Positions 41,706 to 50,934 of a DNA stretch of 64,000 bases are shown piece after piece. Under the pieces are notes generated by a model. It was not told the DNA's origin and made no database searches. It saw nothing but the letters and a program-made list of their open reading frames with translations. Position 1 is the first letter of the stretch; every line of letters begins with the position of its first letter. The DNA is taken from assembly GCF_017357825.1 (NCBI RefSeq), contig NZ_CP046072.1, forward strand, positions 620,001-684,000. Reading direction: 5' to 3'. A program made the translations under genes and the position numbers. This DNA is from Sulfurimonas aquatica (lineage in GTDB: Bacteria; Campylobacterota; Campylobacteria; Campylobacterales; Sulfurimonadaceae).

Positions 41706-43543
41706 ATTTTTGACTGGACCGTTATCTTTTTAGCTTCAAACATCTCTATAGCTTTTTGAATAAGAGGCTCTTGCGTTATATCTGTGCCGTTTAACTCTTC
41801 TAGCGGTGCCGCGTCATTACAGTTTGTAACGCAGCTCGCGTTTCCACCCATCTCCGCATCTTCTATCATTGTAGTACTTTGAGGACCTTGCATCTCTGGC
41901 TGCGTTATAGCAGTTGGCTGAGGAGCGGGTTGTTCTATGTTTGTTTGAGTAAATTCAGGAGTGCTTACAAAAGTCTCTTCTGGTATATACGTCTCTTGAG
42001 GTTCATTCTCTGGAAGATTTTGTGGCTCTTTAGTGCAAGCAATTCCTTTGATTTTTGTCTCAAAACTAAATATCTCTCGTACAAGTTGCTTAATAACAGA
42101 GTATCCATGCTTGAGAAGTTTTTTACAATCTTCATCCGCACAACTCTCCCATGTTAAAACACTCTCTTCATAAGAGATAAAAGTAATATTTTTAGTAAAA
42201 CACTCACCAAGTTCATAGTTTCTATCGCTAATTTTTGCTATAAGCTCATGAAATAGTTTTAGAGCGGGGTCTTCTTGAATTATAGGAGCTACGACAGGTT
42301 CCACTATAGGCTCGGGAGCAGGAGGCACTTCTTCAACTGCTTGAGTGGTAACTTCTTTCTCTTCTTCTGTTTTAGTCTCTATTGGAGAATCCGCCTGAAC
42401 TGCTGACGCTATTTCGGGAGTAGCCGTTTGGATTTTTATTTTGGCTGGAGTTGGAGTCGTTATTTCTGGTCTTTGAACGTCTTTTTGAAAAGACTCTATC
42501 ATCTGGTCTATTTCACGAATACGAAGAGCTTCGATCATCTTAAAGAAAATCATAGAGAGCACAAAAGAGCCATCGGCGTTTATACTAAAGAGATATTTTG
42601 AATCACTTAAAATTCTAAAAAATCTATCTAAAACTAAAGTTGAGAAGAGTGCGTCGTGGTTATACATCTTATCTTTTAGGTAAGCTATAAGCTCATCTAC
42701 TACCATCTCACTCTCATAATCTTCAAGTACTTTTGTATACTCAACTAACGCAGCGTAATCTTTGGCAAATACTGCGTTAAAAAGTTCGCCAATGAACTTA
42801 GGGTCAACTAATCCTAGCATATCTGTAACGGTGCGAACGTCTACGTGATTTTTAGAGTAAATGATGGCTTGATCTAAAAGAGTAAGCGTATCGCGAAGAC
42901 TCCCTCCACCACTACGAGCCAAAATCTCTAAGGCGTCATTTTCATAAGCTATACCTTCAAGATTTAATATATGCGCTAAATGATCGATGACTTTATTTGT
43001 AGCGATGCTTTTAAATCTAAAGTGCTGCGTTCTACTTAAAATAGTGGCTGGAAGTTTTAGTGGGTCAGTCGTTGCAAGTATAAACTTTACATACTCTGGT
43101 GGCTCTTCTAGCGTTTTTAAAAGGGCGTTAAAAGCCTCTTTTGTAAGCATATGCACTTCATCGATAATAAATATTTTATATCTTGCAACGGCAGGTTTAT
43201 ACTTTGTCTGCTCAACTAAATCACGGATGTCGTCTATCTTACGACTACTCGCACCATCCATCTCAATGATGTCCATATGACGGCCTTCTAACGCCATAAC
43301 ACAGTTGGAACAAACGCCACAAGGGTGATGACTCATTCCTTCTTCGCAGATAAGAGCTTTAGCGAAAATACGAGCGGTAGAAGTTTTACCACTCCCTCTT
43401 AAACCTGAAAAAAGGTAAGCGTGTGAGAGTCTATTTGAATCAAGCGCAAGTGATAGCGTTTGAGCTATAGTCTCTTGACCTATAAGCTCATCGAAATTTG
43501 AGGGGCGATATTTTCTAGCTAAAACTTCTGATGACTCTTTCAA
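41702..43543 (-). CDS. dnaX: DNA polymerase III subunit gamma/tau
   Basis: This clamp-loader ATPase has 613 residues. Walker A GLRGSGKT is at residues 47-54, zinc-binding cysteines at 66, 75, 78 and 81 (CGVCSNC pattern), Walker B DEVH, sensor 1 region LATTDPLKLP and SRTQHF, giving a complete AAA+ and domain III region to about residue 360. The C-terminal part is Pro/Glu/Thr-rich linker with a weakly conserved tail. The start is TTG (complement of 43541-43543), supported by GGAG 8 nt upstream; I see no in-frame ATG with a better site. It is divergent from murL, with 76 nt between. Confidence 0.95.
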   Translation of the reverse strand: MKESSEVLARKYRPSNFDELIGQETIAQTLSLALDSNRLSHAYLFSGLRGSGKTSTARIFAKALICEEGMSHHPCGVCSNCVMALEGRHMDIIEMDGASSRKIDDIRDLVEQTKYKPAVARYKIFIIDEVHMLTKEAFNALLKTLEEPPEYVKFILATTDPLKLPATILSRTQHFRFKSIATNKVIDHLAHILNLEGIAYENDALEILARSGGGSLRDTLTLLDQAIIYSKNHVDVRTVTDMLGLVDPKFIGELFNAVFAKDYAALVEYTKVLEDYESEMVVDELIAYLKDKMYNHDALFSTLVLDRFFRILSDSKYLFSINADGSFVLSMIFFKMIEALRIREIDQMIESFQKDVQRPEITTPTPAKIKIQTATPEIASAVQADSPIETKTEEEKEVTTQAVEEVPPAPEPIVEPVVAPIIQEDPALKLFHELIAKISDRNYELGECFTKNITFISYEESVLTWESCADEDCKKLLKHGYSVIKQLVREIFSFETKIKGIACTKEPQNLPENEPQETYIPEETFVSTPEFTQTNIEQPAPQPTAITQPEMQGPQSTTMIEDAEMGGNASCVTNCNDAAPLEELNGTDITQEPLIQKAIEMFEAKKITVQSKI

Positions 43544-43600
43544 ATAGATACTCCATTATTTAATTGAAATGATTTTAGCATTTATAGAGTTAAAAGATAA

Positions 43601-43606
43601 TATAAT
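43601..43606 (+). promoter_or_regulatory. Candidate -10 box of the murL-murD2 operon
   Basis: TATAAT ends 13 nt before the first ATG of murL. Initiation 6-8 nt downstream would give a leader of only about 5-8 nt, and no ribosome-binding site is visible. Either the mRNA is nearly leaderless or translation starts at the later ATG 43626 or 43635. Confidence 0.45.
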
Positions 43607-43619
43607 CCAATAAACAATT

Positions 43620-44984
43620 ATGAAAATGGCTAAAATGAAAAAATTTAATGAGTTACGAGAACAAAATAATAAGTTTGTATACAAGAGCTACGGCACATTA
43701 GAAAATGAGCAAACTATTTCTCTTCATTTTCACTATCAACTTATTGAATCAGACAAAATAAACGATTTTCATCACAAACTCTCACTCAATAAAAATGACA
43801 AAATATCTACTGATTTAGATTTCTCAAATATTATATTTCATATAGGAATGGCGGAAGCAATTAGCTACTATAAAATAGCTACTCCTAAAGAGTTTATTAT
43901 AGAGTGTGGAACTTTAAATGATGAGCAGCAAGCATGGTTTAAAAAGCTCTACTACAACGGTCTTGGCGAGTTTATTTACTTAAATAACATAGCGGTTACT
44001 CAAGATGAACTTCTGAAGTTTGTCATCGCGTTTAATGGAGATGATTTTAAAGAGATAAAAGTTGCTACGCAAGAGAATAACATCATTCCTATTGGTGGTG
44101 GAAAAGATTCTCTTGTCTCTTATGAGCTTTTAAAAGATGAGTTTCCAGAGTCACTAATGTTCTCTATGAATCCAATAGTGGCAAGTAAAGCCATACTCGA
44201 TAAGCATCCAGATAACTCTATAGAACTTAAACGCGAACTTGATTTAGAGAAGATTCTTGATTTTAATAAACGCGGATATTTAAATGGTCACATACCATTC
44301 TCTTCTATCGTTGGTTTTATCTCCATTTGGTTAGGTCTTATTTATAAGACAAAGTATATAGTACTCTCAAATGAGTCAAGTGCAAATGAAGAAAATATCA
44401 TTTTTAATGGACTAAAAGTAAATCATCAGTACTCAAAATCTGTGGAGTTTGAGAATGATTTTAGATTTTACGTATCTTCATTTATAACTAAAGACGTAGA
44501 GTATTTTAGCTTTTTACGCCCACTCGATGAGATTCATATAGCAAAGCTTTTCTCACAGACTAAAGAGCATTTCTTTACTTTTAGAAGTTGTAACGTTGGA
44601 AGTAAACGAAATGAGTGGTGTGGCAAATGCCCGAAGTGTCTTTTTACCTACATCATGCTTTGCAATTTTATAGAAGATGAAACACTACATAAGATATTTG
44701 ACAAGGATATGCTTGATGATAGTGAGCTTCAAGAGCTTTTTGACGGGCTTAGCAAAAGTGATGAAGTAAAACCTTTTGAGTGTGTAGGAACATATGATGA
44801 AGTAAACTATGCTTTGAGTAAAAAAAGAGCGACATACACTCAAGATAAACTTCCTTTTTTACTTAAAAATTATAAGCCGGTAGATATTCACTATGGTCTA
44901 GAAGTGGCATTTAATGGTGAAAATAATCTTCCTAAAAAATTTAAAGAGATACTAAAAGCAAATGTTGAAAAACTTAGTTTCTGA
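43620..44984 (+). CDS. murL: UDP-MurNAc-L-Ala-L-Glu epimerase (MurL-like)
   Basis: MurL converts the L-Glu of UDP-MurNAc-L-Ala-L-Glu to D-Glu in an ATP-dependent step, as described for Xanthomonas. This 454-residue protein has a PP-loop-like GGGKDS at residues 159-164, LSNESSANEEN around 258-268 and a Cys cluster C334-x2-C337-x2-C340 (CGKCPKC). All fit the MurL pattern I recall. It overlaps the murD-like gene by 23 nt, which is strong functional support. Three in-frame starts (43620, 43626, 43635) lie close together with no clear ribosome site; the first is kept. The alternative reading is a general PP-loop ATPase of unknown function. Confidence 0.8.
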   Translation: MKMAKMKKFNELREQNNKFVYKSYGTLENEQTISLHFHYQLIESDKINDFHHKLSLNKNDKISTDLDFSNIIFHIGMAEAISYYKIATPKEFIIECGTLNDEQQAWFKKLYYNGLGEFIYLNNIAVTQDELLKFVIAFNGDDFKEIKVATQENNIIPIGGGKDSLVSYELLKDEFPESLMFSMNPIVASKAILDKHPDNSIELKRELDLEKILDFNKRGYLNGHIPFSSIVGFISIWLGLIYKTKYIVLSNESSANEENIIFNGLKVNHQYSKSVEFENDFRFYVSSFITKDVEYFSFLRPLDEIHIAKLFSQTKEHFFTFRSCNVGSKRNEWCGKCPKCLFTYIMLCNFIEDETLHKIFDKDMLDDSELQELFDGLSKSDEVKPFECVGTYDEVNYALSKKRATYTQDKLPFLLKNYKPVDIHYGLEVAFNGENNLPKKFKEILKANVEKLSF

Positions 44985-46269
44985 TTTAGCGGCTTTTAGT
45001 CGTATAGCGATATTTGGCTTTGGAAAAGAGGGGAGGTCGTTTTATGATTTCGCTCTTAAATATTTGCCAAACGCCACCCTATGTATAGTCGATAAAAACA
45101 CGCCTCAGGATATAGAAGAGAGTGAGAAGGTAGTTTTTTTTAGTGGAGATGATTATCTAAAAGGCTTAGAAAAAGTTGACTTAGTTATAAAATCACCAGG
45201 TGTTTCACTTTATAATCTTGGCATAAAGTATGACGCATATAACTTTAGTTCGACTACTGAACTCTTTATAAAACACTTTAAAAAGCAGATTATTGGTGTA
45301 ACTGGAACAAAGGGCAAGAGTACTCTTGTAACGATTATAGACCAACTTCTTAAAAATGCAAAACAAGAGACTGTTTTATGCGGAAACATTGGGACGCCAG
45401 CGTTTGATATAGTCCAAGAGATTACTCCTACAACTAGAGTTGTGATGGAACTCTCTTCGCACCAACTCTTAAATATAAAACACTCTCCTCACATAGCAAT
45501 TTTGACAAATCTATTTGAAGAACATCTGGATTACTATAAAGACCTACAAGAGTATTATGACGCAAAGTTTAATATCTTGCATTTTCAAAATGAGAATGAC
45601 ATTTTGATAGTGAATTTACAAGAACCATATAAAGAGTTAAACGCAAGTTTATTTCAAACAAAGAGCGTCTACAACGTTTTTGAACATACTCTAAAATATG
45701 ATGTAACTTTTGACGTAAAGCAGGGCTTTATTCACAAAAGTTCTTTACAGATTCTAGAAAAACTAGTAGAGTTGTTAAAGATAGATAAAGAGACATACTT
45801 AAAGACAATTAAAGAGTTTAAAACGCTTCCTCATAGGCTGGAGTATGTAGATACCATAGAGGGCGTTATATATATTAATGACTCGATATCAACAATTCCA
45901 GAAGCTACCATGGAAGCAGTTAAAATATTAAAAAACGTTGAGAGCTTAATATTAGGTGGATTTGATAGAGGGATACACTATGATTCTTTGGTAGAATACT
46001 TGCTTGAATCAGATATTCAAAATATTGTACTTTTCTCAGATACTGGAAAAAAAATATTTGAAAGTCTAAGTAAAAGTGATAAAAATTTAAATATATTTTA
46101 TGTAACTTCATTAAGCCAAGCTGTTGAAAAAGTTCATCAGATAACAGAGTCCGGCATAGCTCTTTTTTCTCCAGCCGCGTCAAGTTTTAACGAGTACAAA
46201 AACTTTATGCAACGCGGCGATGAGTTTAAAAGCCTTGTAATAGACTATAAACAACAAGAGGAAAAATAG
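44962..46269 (+). CDS. murD2: UDP-N-acetylmuramoyl-L-alanine--L-glutamate ligase (MurD2-like Mur ligase)
   Basis: This 435-residue cytoplasmic Mur ligase joins glutamate to UDP-MurNAc-L-Ala. The N-terminal Rossmann part begins IAIFGFGKEGRSFYDF. Walker A GVTGTKGKST is at residues 112-121, followed by MELSSHQL and LTNLFEEHLDYY of the central domain, LPHRLEYV (interdomain) and the C-terminal GGFDRGIHYDSL. Ordinary MurD uses D-Glu. The tight coupling to murL suggests the MurD2 form that takes L-Glu and hands it to the epimerase. Substrate stereochemistry cannot be read from the sequence directly. The next ATG follows immediately with zero spacing. Confidence 0.82.
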   Translation: MLKNLVSDLAAFSRIAIFGFGKEGRSFYDFALKYLPNATLCIVDKNTPQDIEESEKVVFFSGDDYLKGLEKVDLVIKSPGVSLYNLGIKYDAYNFSSTTELFIKHFKKQIIGVTGTKGKSTLVTIIDQLLKNAKQETVLCGNIGTPAFDIVQEITPTTRVVMELSSHQLLNIKHSPHIAILTNLFEEHLDYYKDLQEYYDAKFNILHFQNENDILIVNLQEPYKELNASLFQTKSVYNVFEHTLKYDVTFDVKQGFIHKSSLQILEKLVELLKIDKETYLKTIKEFKTLPHRLEYVDTIEGVIYINDSISTIPEATMEAVKILKNVESLILGGFDRGIHYDSLVEYLLESDIQNIVLFSDTGKKIFESLSKSDKNLNIFYVTSLSQAVEKVHQITESGIALFSPAASSFNEYKNFMQRGDEFKSLVIDYKQQEEK

Positions 46270-46707
46270 ATGGATAAAAAACAAGATTTGTTTGGAAGTA
46301 AAGAAGACATATTTGAGACTATGACATATAGACTCAAGAGCTCAAAAAAGATAGAAGACCTTGTAGAGAGTATACAAAAAGCATGTGATTCAAACAAGTT
46401 TTCATTACTTCATAGTTATGACTACAATGCCTTACTAAAGTCTAAGGGCTTCCCTATAGAGAGAAAGGCCTATGTATATGAGGTATGTCAGGCAAAAGTT
46501 GCTTCGGATGTTTTAAGACTAGAGCCAATGTTCACGCCATTTATGCCGTGTAGAATCGCTTTGTATGAAGAGGGTGAAAATGTGGAAGTGTCAACTCAAA
46601 ATTTAGATTTATTGATAAGTAGTTTAAAAGAAGGTAGCGAGCTTCATAAGACTATGTCTACAATGTTCTCAACTCTTAAGTTAATTATGGCGGAGATAAT
46701 AGAGTAG
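46270..46707 (+). CDS. DUF302-domain protein
   Basis: This 145-residue protein has a DUF302-like core: the middle segment KVASDVLRLEPMFTPFMPCRIALYEE followed by a beta strand (VEVSTQN) and a long C-terminal helix matches the family. The biochemical role of DUF302 is not established. There is no signal peptide. It starts at the base after the murD2 stop, so it is part of that operon, and it ends 7 nt before the convergent rho gene. A cell-wall role is only a guess from its neighbours. Confidence 0.75.
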   Translation: MDKKQDLFGSKEDIFETMTYRLKSSKKIEDLVESIQKACDSNKFSLLHSYDYNALLKSKGFPIERKAYVYEVCQAKVASDVLRLEPMFTPFMPCRIALYEEGENVEVSTQNLDLLISSLKEGSELHKTMSTMFSTLKLIMAEIIE

Positions 46708-46714
46708 AGTTACT

Positions 46715-48079
46715 CTATTTATCTGTGTTCATACTCTCTAGGAACTCTTCGTTCGTAGGTTTTTTACGCATAGTGTTATAAACAAATTTAAGCGCTTCGA
46801 CTTCATTGTCTTGTTTATGAATCATCTGACGAAGTATAAATACTTTTTGTAAATCAAGCTTACCAATAAGTAACTCATCTTTACGAGTACCAGATTTAAG
46901 AATGTCAATAGCGGGAAATATTCTTCTATCTGCAATTTTTCTATCAAGAACAACTTCCATATTACCAGTACCTTTGAACTCTTCAAAGATAACTTCATCC
47001 ATACGGCTACCAGTATCAACAAGCGCAGTTGCTATAATAGTTAAACTTCCGCCATTTTCGATGTTACGAGCAGCTCCAAAGAAGCGTTTTGGTTTGTGAA
47101 GAGCATTCGCGTCAACGCCACCTGAGAGTACTTTACCACTTGATGGCGTTACCGTGTTATAAGCACGCGCAAGACGAGTGATAGAGTCAAGAAGTATAAC
47201 TACGTCACGACCCATTTCAACGCGACGTTTTGCTTTTTCTATAACCATCTCAGCAACTTTAACATGGTTTTTCGCTGGCATATCAAAAGTAGAAGAGTAA
47301 ACTTCACCCTTAACGCTACGTTCCATATCTGTAACCTCTTCTGGTCTCTCATCAACAAGTAAAACTAGTAGGTCAATTTCAGCATGGTTTGCAGAAATAC
47401 CATGTGCTATCTCTTTAAGAAGCTCAGTTTTACCTGAACGAGGAGGTGCAACAATAAGACCACGTTGTCCTTTACCAATAGGAGAGAAAAGATCAAGCAT
47501 ACGGCCAGTTAAACCTTTTTCTCTATACTCTAGTTTAATTCTCTCTTCTGGATAAAGAGGAGTAAGGTTTTCAAAAAGTGGACGTTTTTTAGACTCTTCT
47601 GGAGGAAGACCATTAACCGCTTCTATCTTTATAAGTGCATAGTAGCGTTCTTGATCTTTTGGAGGGCGTACCTGACCAGTTACAACGTCACCATTTCTAA
47701 GTGCAAAGCGTTTGATTTGAGTATTTGAAACATAAGCGTCATTGATAGACTCGTTAAAACTTTTGTCAATCGAGCGGATAAAACCATAACCATCTTGCAT
47801 AATCTCAAGGATTCCACTAAAGAGGATAAAACCACCTTGCTCAGTTTGAGCCTTAAGAATTTCAAAGATAACGTCTTGGCGTTTAAGCTCTTGTGGATGC
47901 TCTACATTTAACTCTTCAGCTATGTTAATAAGCTCTTCAATACTTTTAGTACGTAAGTCTTCTACACTTGATCCTTTAACCGGAGTATGTGTTCTAGATT
48001 TTGAGTTGTTTTTATTGTTTGATTTTGGATTTGTAGGTTTAGAGTTGTTACGAGGTTGTTGTGAATTGTTATCACTCAT
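46715..48079 (-). CDS. rho: Transcription termination factor Rho
   Basis: Rho is the hexameric RNA helicase that ends transcription. At 454 residues it is a little longer than the E. coli protein because of an Asn/Ser/Lys-rich leader (residues 1-35). The Rho N-terminal domain follows (about 38-80), then the cold-shock-like RNA-binding domain (about 83-155, GYGFIRS motif) and the ATPase with Walker A APPRSGKT at 211-218. The Q- and R-loop regions are typical ([26 protein letters not shown]). Promoter elements lie about 130-170 nt upstream, leaving a leader that could carry autoregulation as in other bacteria. Confidence 0.97.
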   Translation of the reverse strand: MSDNNSQQPRNNSKPTNPKSNNKNNSKSRTHTPVKGSSVEDLRTKSIEELINIAEELNVEHPQELKRQDVIFEILKAQTEQGGFILFSGILEIMQDGYGFIRSIDKSFNESINDAYVSNTQIKRFALRNGDVVTGQVRPPKDQERYYALIKIEAVNGLPPEESKKRPLFENLTPLYPEERIKLEYREKGLTGRMLDLFSPIGKGQRGLIVAPPRSGKTELLKEIAHGISANHAEIDLLVLLVDERPEEVTDMERSVKGEVYSSTFDMPAKNHVKVAEMVIEKAKRRVEMGRDVVILLDSITRLARAYNTVTPSSGKVLSGGVDANALHKPKRFFGAARNIENGGSLTIIATALVDTGSRMDEVIFEEFKGTGNMEVVLDRKIADRRIFPAIDILKSGTRKDELLIGKLDLQKVFILRQMIHKQDNEVEALKFVYNTMRKKPTNEEFLESMNTDK

Positions 48080-48218
48080 ATAATGACTGCCTTAAGTTTT
48101 TGGGATTTTTGTTTGAACGAAGTAAAATTTTGGTTCAATACTTTGTATTTAGCCTGTAGTATAAGTTGTCTGACTTTTATTTGAAGTTCTGTGAGTTCAC
48201 TTCTTCTTAATTGTTGTA

Positions 48219-48248
48219 ATTTTACACTAACTCTAGCACATAAGTCAA
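48219..48248 (-). promoter_or_regulatory. Candidate sigma-70 promoter for rho
   Basis: On the minus strand, TTGACT (48243-48248) and an extended TGTAAAAT with -10 TAAAAT (48219-48224) are separated by 18 nt. The resulting leader to the rho ATG is about 130 nt. The -35 lies just beyond the stop codon of the upstream chemoreceptor-like gene. Confidence 0.5.
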
Positions 48249-48252
48249 GTTT

Positions 48253-49386
48253 TTAGGCTTTGAGGTTTGTTATGTTGTCTACAATCGCTGATATATCGAC
48301 CTTTGCTTCACTCAAAGTCTTTTGCGTAGTCTCTGCTAGTTTTCTAACTTCATCGGCTACAACGGCAAAACCACGACCATGCTCGCCTGCACGAGCGGCT
48401 TCTATAGCTGCATTTAACGCCAGGAGGTTTGTCTGTTCCGCAATATCTGAAATAGTATCTAAGACATTAAATATATCTCTTGATTGCGCTTGTAACGCCA
48501 AGAGATTCTCTTTAAAATGGCTTCCACTCTCATCATCAAGTTCTTTTGTATTTTTAAGATGATCTAGCTCTCTTATGAGTTGCTCTTTTTGTGCATTCAC
48601 TGACTTTAGTTTACCTTCAATAGTATCAATCTGTTTCATATAGTTGATATTTAAATCACTTAACTCATTTTGTAGTGATTCGTTGTGGTCTTGAAGTTGA
48701 GTGTATTGTGTATGTAGAGTATTATTACTCTCTTTTGTTTTTGATGATGTTATATCTGTTTGAGACTGGAGTCTTTTTATCTCTTTAGAGAGTTTTTTAT
48801 TCTCTTCTTCTATATCTTTTAGATTGACTATGCCTTTTGCTGGAAACTCATTCTCTTTACTTCTAAAAAGTAAATAACCAACTCCTAGTCCTATAAGTGC
48901 TGTAACTATCGCTAATATAACAGTAAATATATAGGATTTTTTGTCCGTCTTAATCTCTTTTTTATCTCTGTATATGATTTTATCTTTATAGACAATTTTA
49001 TCTTTGTATATAACTTTTTGAGTTTTTTGTTTTGGACTGTTTTTTATTAACTCTTTTGCTTGGCTATTCATATCAGTATAGAGCTTTCTCAACTTTTCTA
49101 TATCTGCAGTAGTTAATTTAGTGTTAGATTCATGAAGATTGGAGAGTGTTTTTAGTGTTTCATTTTTTATATTTTTCAACTCTTCTACTTTTGTTTTATC
49201 AAGGGAAAGAGCGGTCGCTATTTTTTCATGAGTAGAGAGTACAAGGTAATATAGAGAGACTTTCTCTTCCGGAGTTAGTTTATGAGATATCTTGTCTATT
49301 TCATTATTAAGTGAAGTATAGTTTTTTTCTATATCGTTTGCAAGGCTTAGTGTTGTGAGTAGTAAAATAATAAATAATGTTTTCAT
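48253..49386 (-). CDS. Membrane chemoreceptor-like protein with a truncated MCP signalling tip
   Basis: With the start at 49386 the protein has 377 residues and begins with a clear signal peptide ([16 protein letters not shown]). A longer version from 49413 adds nine residues but hides that signal; neither start has a good ribosome site. A helical periplasmic part is followed by a repeat of VxYKDK/IYRDK, one TM ([22 protein letters not shown]), a long coiled coil and the MCP hairpin tip ([36 protein letters not shown]). The protein ends only about 38 residues after the start of FAVVADEV, so the returning signalling helix is very short and usual C-terminal methylation sites are missing. It may couple to CheA atypically. 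Confidence 0.78.
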   Translation of the reverse strand: MKTLFIILLLTTLSLANDIEKNYTSLNNEIDKISHKLTPEEKVSLYYLVLSTHEKIATALSLDKTKVEELKNIKNETLKTLSNLHESNTKLTTADIEKLRKLYTDMNSQAKELIKNSPKQKTQKVIYKDKIVYKDKIIYRDKKEIKTDKKSYIFTVILAIVTALIGLGVGYLLFRSKENEFPAKGIVNLKDIEEENKKLSKEIKRLQSQTDITSSKTKESNNTLHTQYTQLQDHNESLQNELSDLNINYMKQIDTIEGKLKSVNAQKEQLIRELDHLKNTKELDDESGSHFKENLLALQAQSRDIFNVLDTISDIAEQTNLLALNAAIEAARAGEHGRGFAVVADEVRKLAETTQKTLSEAKVDISAIVDNITNLKA

Positions 49387-49484
49387 GTTTGTTTTAAGCA
49401 AGGATAGTACCATAAATAGATTTAGGAGTTTTAGTTAATTTTAATTACATTTCATATAGAATTTGGCCAAAACAAAGGAACCCC

Positions 49485-50273
49485 ATGTTAAAAATTATAT
49501 TTTTACTTCTTGCATTTTTCATTTTCTCTAGTGCATCTGACTATACACGCTCAAATTCTGCATCGGCATCTGCTTTAAAAGGCTTAGATTGTGAGTTTGA
49601 AGATTGCAGTGAACCAGAGCCCAAAGTTATAGTAAAAGAAAAAGTTATTCTCAAAGAGAAGGTTGTTTACAGAGATAGACCAGTAGAGGTTATAAAAGAA
49701 AAGGTAGTTTATAAAGATAGACCTGTAGAAACCGTACAAAAAGTTGTAGAAGTTTCAGATAATGTAGTAGCGGGGAGAACTTATAACAAAGCTTTTTTTG
49801 ATGTACATACTAATACACAGGCACCTATGCTAGATTATATTACTTATGGCAGCCGCACATCTTTTAATATTCAACAGTATGTAGATACTATTAGTAAAAT
49901 TAAAGAGAATGGGACACATATATATATCCATGGAAAAATTGAAGTTCCAAGTTCAATTACCACATCACAAGTTTATATTGACTCAGGAAAAAAATATTTT
50001 AATTCTTATTCTAGTACTTGGATAAAAGAGATCTTTTATAACGATGCTAAAACAAGACAAAATTCTGACTACTTTTTAGTAGATGTTAAAAAAGATAATA
50101 ATGGAAATAAATATGTAGATTACAAAATACATATATTATTACGTGTTCCAACTAGTGTCGGTGAAGGAAATAAAGATTGGACTCCAAACTATTACTTCTT
50201 TAAAATGGCTCCAAAAGTAAGAGGCTTTAAAAATAAGTTCGTAAAAGCAACACCATATATTATAGAAGAATAG
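49485..50273 (+). CDS. Secreted or periplasmic unknown protein with KEKV/YRDR repeats
   Basis: This 262-residue protein has a signal peptide (MLKIIFLLLAFFIFSSASD) and a short linker with two cysteines (LDCEFEDCSEPE). It has a basic/acidic tandem motif (VKEKVILKEKVVYRDRPVEVIKEKVVYKDRPVE) and a globular C-terminal domain of about 170 residues with no family I recognise. The motif closely resembles the YKDK run in the divergent chemoreceptor-like protein next door, suggesting both act on a common envelope structure. A good AAAGGA site precedes the ATG. It converges on the next gene, with an AT-rich inverted repeat between them. Confidence 0.7.
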   Translation: MLKIIFLLLAFFIFSSASDYTRSNSASASALKGLDCEFEDCSEPEPKVIVKEKVILKEKVVYRDRPVEVIKEKVVYKDRPVETVQKVVEVSDNVVAGRTYNKAFFDVHTNTQAPMLDYITYGSRTSFNIQQYVDTISKIKENGTHIYIHGKIEVPSSITTSQVYIDSGKKYFNSYSSTWIKEIFYNDAKTRQNSDYFLVDVKKDNNGNKYVDYKIHILLRVPTSVGEGNKDWTPNYYFFKMAPKVRGFKNKFVKATPYIIEE

Positions 50274-50279
50274 TAATAT

Positions 50280-50309
50280 AAATATTTATACCCTTAAGCA
50301 TAAATATTT
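50280..50309. terminator. AT-only inverted repeat between convergent genes
   Basis: AAATATTTAT and ATAAATATTT form perfect 10-bp arms around a 10-nt loop, with T residues following on the plus side. It lies between two converging genes and overlaps the last codons of the minus-strand one. An all-AT stem is weak, so a bidirectional terminator is plausible but not certain. Confidence 0.4.
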
Positions 50310-50845
50310 TTGTTAAACTCATCAAACTCTTTTAAAGTTTTCTCTAAAAGTTTTTGAGTCTCCTCTAAAATCTTCTTCATAGTGTCTTCAACACTCATCT
50401 CTTTTGGAGGTTGAAGCTCTGCTAATGATTTATCAAACATCTTCACTATATTTGTCTTAATAGCATTTACTCCATCTTCGTTGCGTTCTCTATTTGGGTC
50501 AAAAATAGCCGCTATTTGATGGGCAAGTTTTGTAACTGGAGTTCCGGGTGCATCCTCGGAAAACTCTTTTAAAAAGTTATCTATAAAAGGCTGAGCAGTT
50601 TTCATAAACTCATCTATCTCTTTTTGATCTTGTGCATCTATACCATTTCCCTTAATAGAAAACTGAAATGATTGCATTGATGAGAAACTCATAGAAGTAC
50701 TTGAACCATTCTCATTTTGTGAGTGTCTAATTGAAGAAGATTGCTCGTTTGAGAAGTCCATTTTTATTGTATCACCACTTGATGTTCTCATAGCAATATT
50801 GAGGTCGTGTGCTCTGTAAGCATCTACTCCATAAGAGGTATTCAT
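50294..50845 (-). CDS. Unknown cytoplasmic protein, 183 residues
   Basis: I do not recognise the family. The N-terminus is YGVDAYRAHDLNIAMRTSSGDTIKMDF, followed by a very Ser-rich stretch (about residues 36-60) and then a largely helical, acidic half (DQKEIDEFMKTAQPFIDNFLKEF ... EETQKLLEKTLKEFDEF). No signal peptide or membrane segment is present. AAAGGA lies 7 nt before the ATG. The upstream region contains a string resembling the flagellar sigma-28 promoter of this phylum, so a flagellum-linked role is possible but speculative. Confidence 0.65.
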   Translation of the reverse strand: MNTSYGVDAYRAHDLNIAMRTSSGDTIKMDFSNEQSSSIRHSQNENGSSTSMSFSSMQSFQFSIKGNGIDAQDQKEIDEFMKTAQPFIDNFLKEFSEDAPGTPVTKLAHQIAAIFDPNRERNEDGVNAIKTNIVKMFDKSLAELQPPKEMSVEDTMKKILEETQKLLEKTLKEFDEFNKNIYA

Positions 50846-50871
50846 AATTTATCCTTTAGTTGTTAAGAAGT

Positions 50872-50896
50872 AAATCGGATAAAAAGTAAAATTATA
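50872..50896 (-). promoter_or_regulatory. Possible sigma-28-like (or sigma-70) promoter
   Basis: On the minus strand TATAATTT (50889-50896) is followed 10 nt later by CCGATTT (50872-50878), similar to the Campylobacter flagellar sigma-28 pattern. The same TATAAT could instead serve as an ordinary -10 box. Both readings direct the gene at 50845. Confidence 0.25.
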
Positions 50897-50934
50897 AAGA
50901 GTAATGGAGAATTATTATGGGTGTAGTTATTTTA

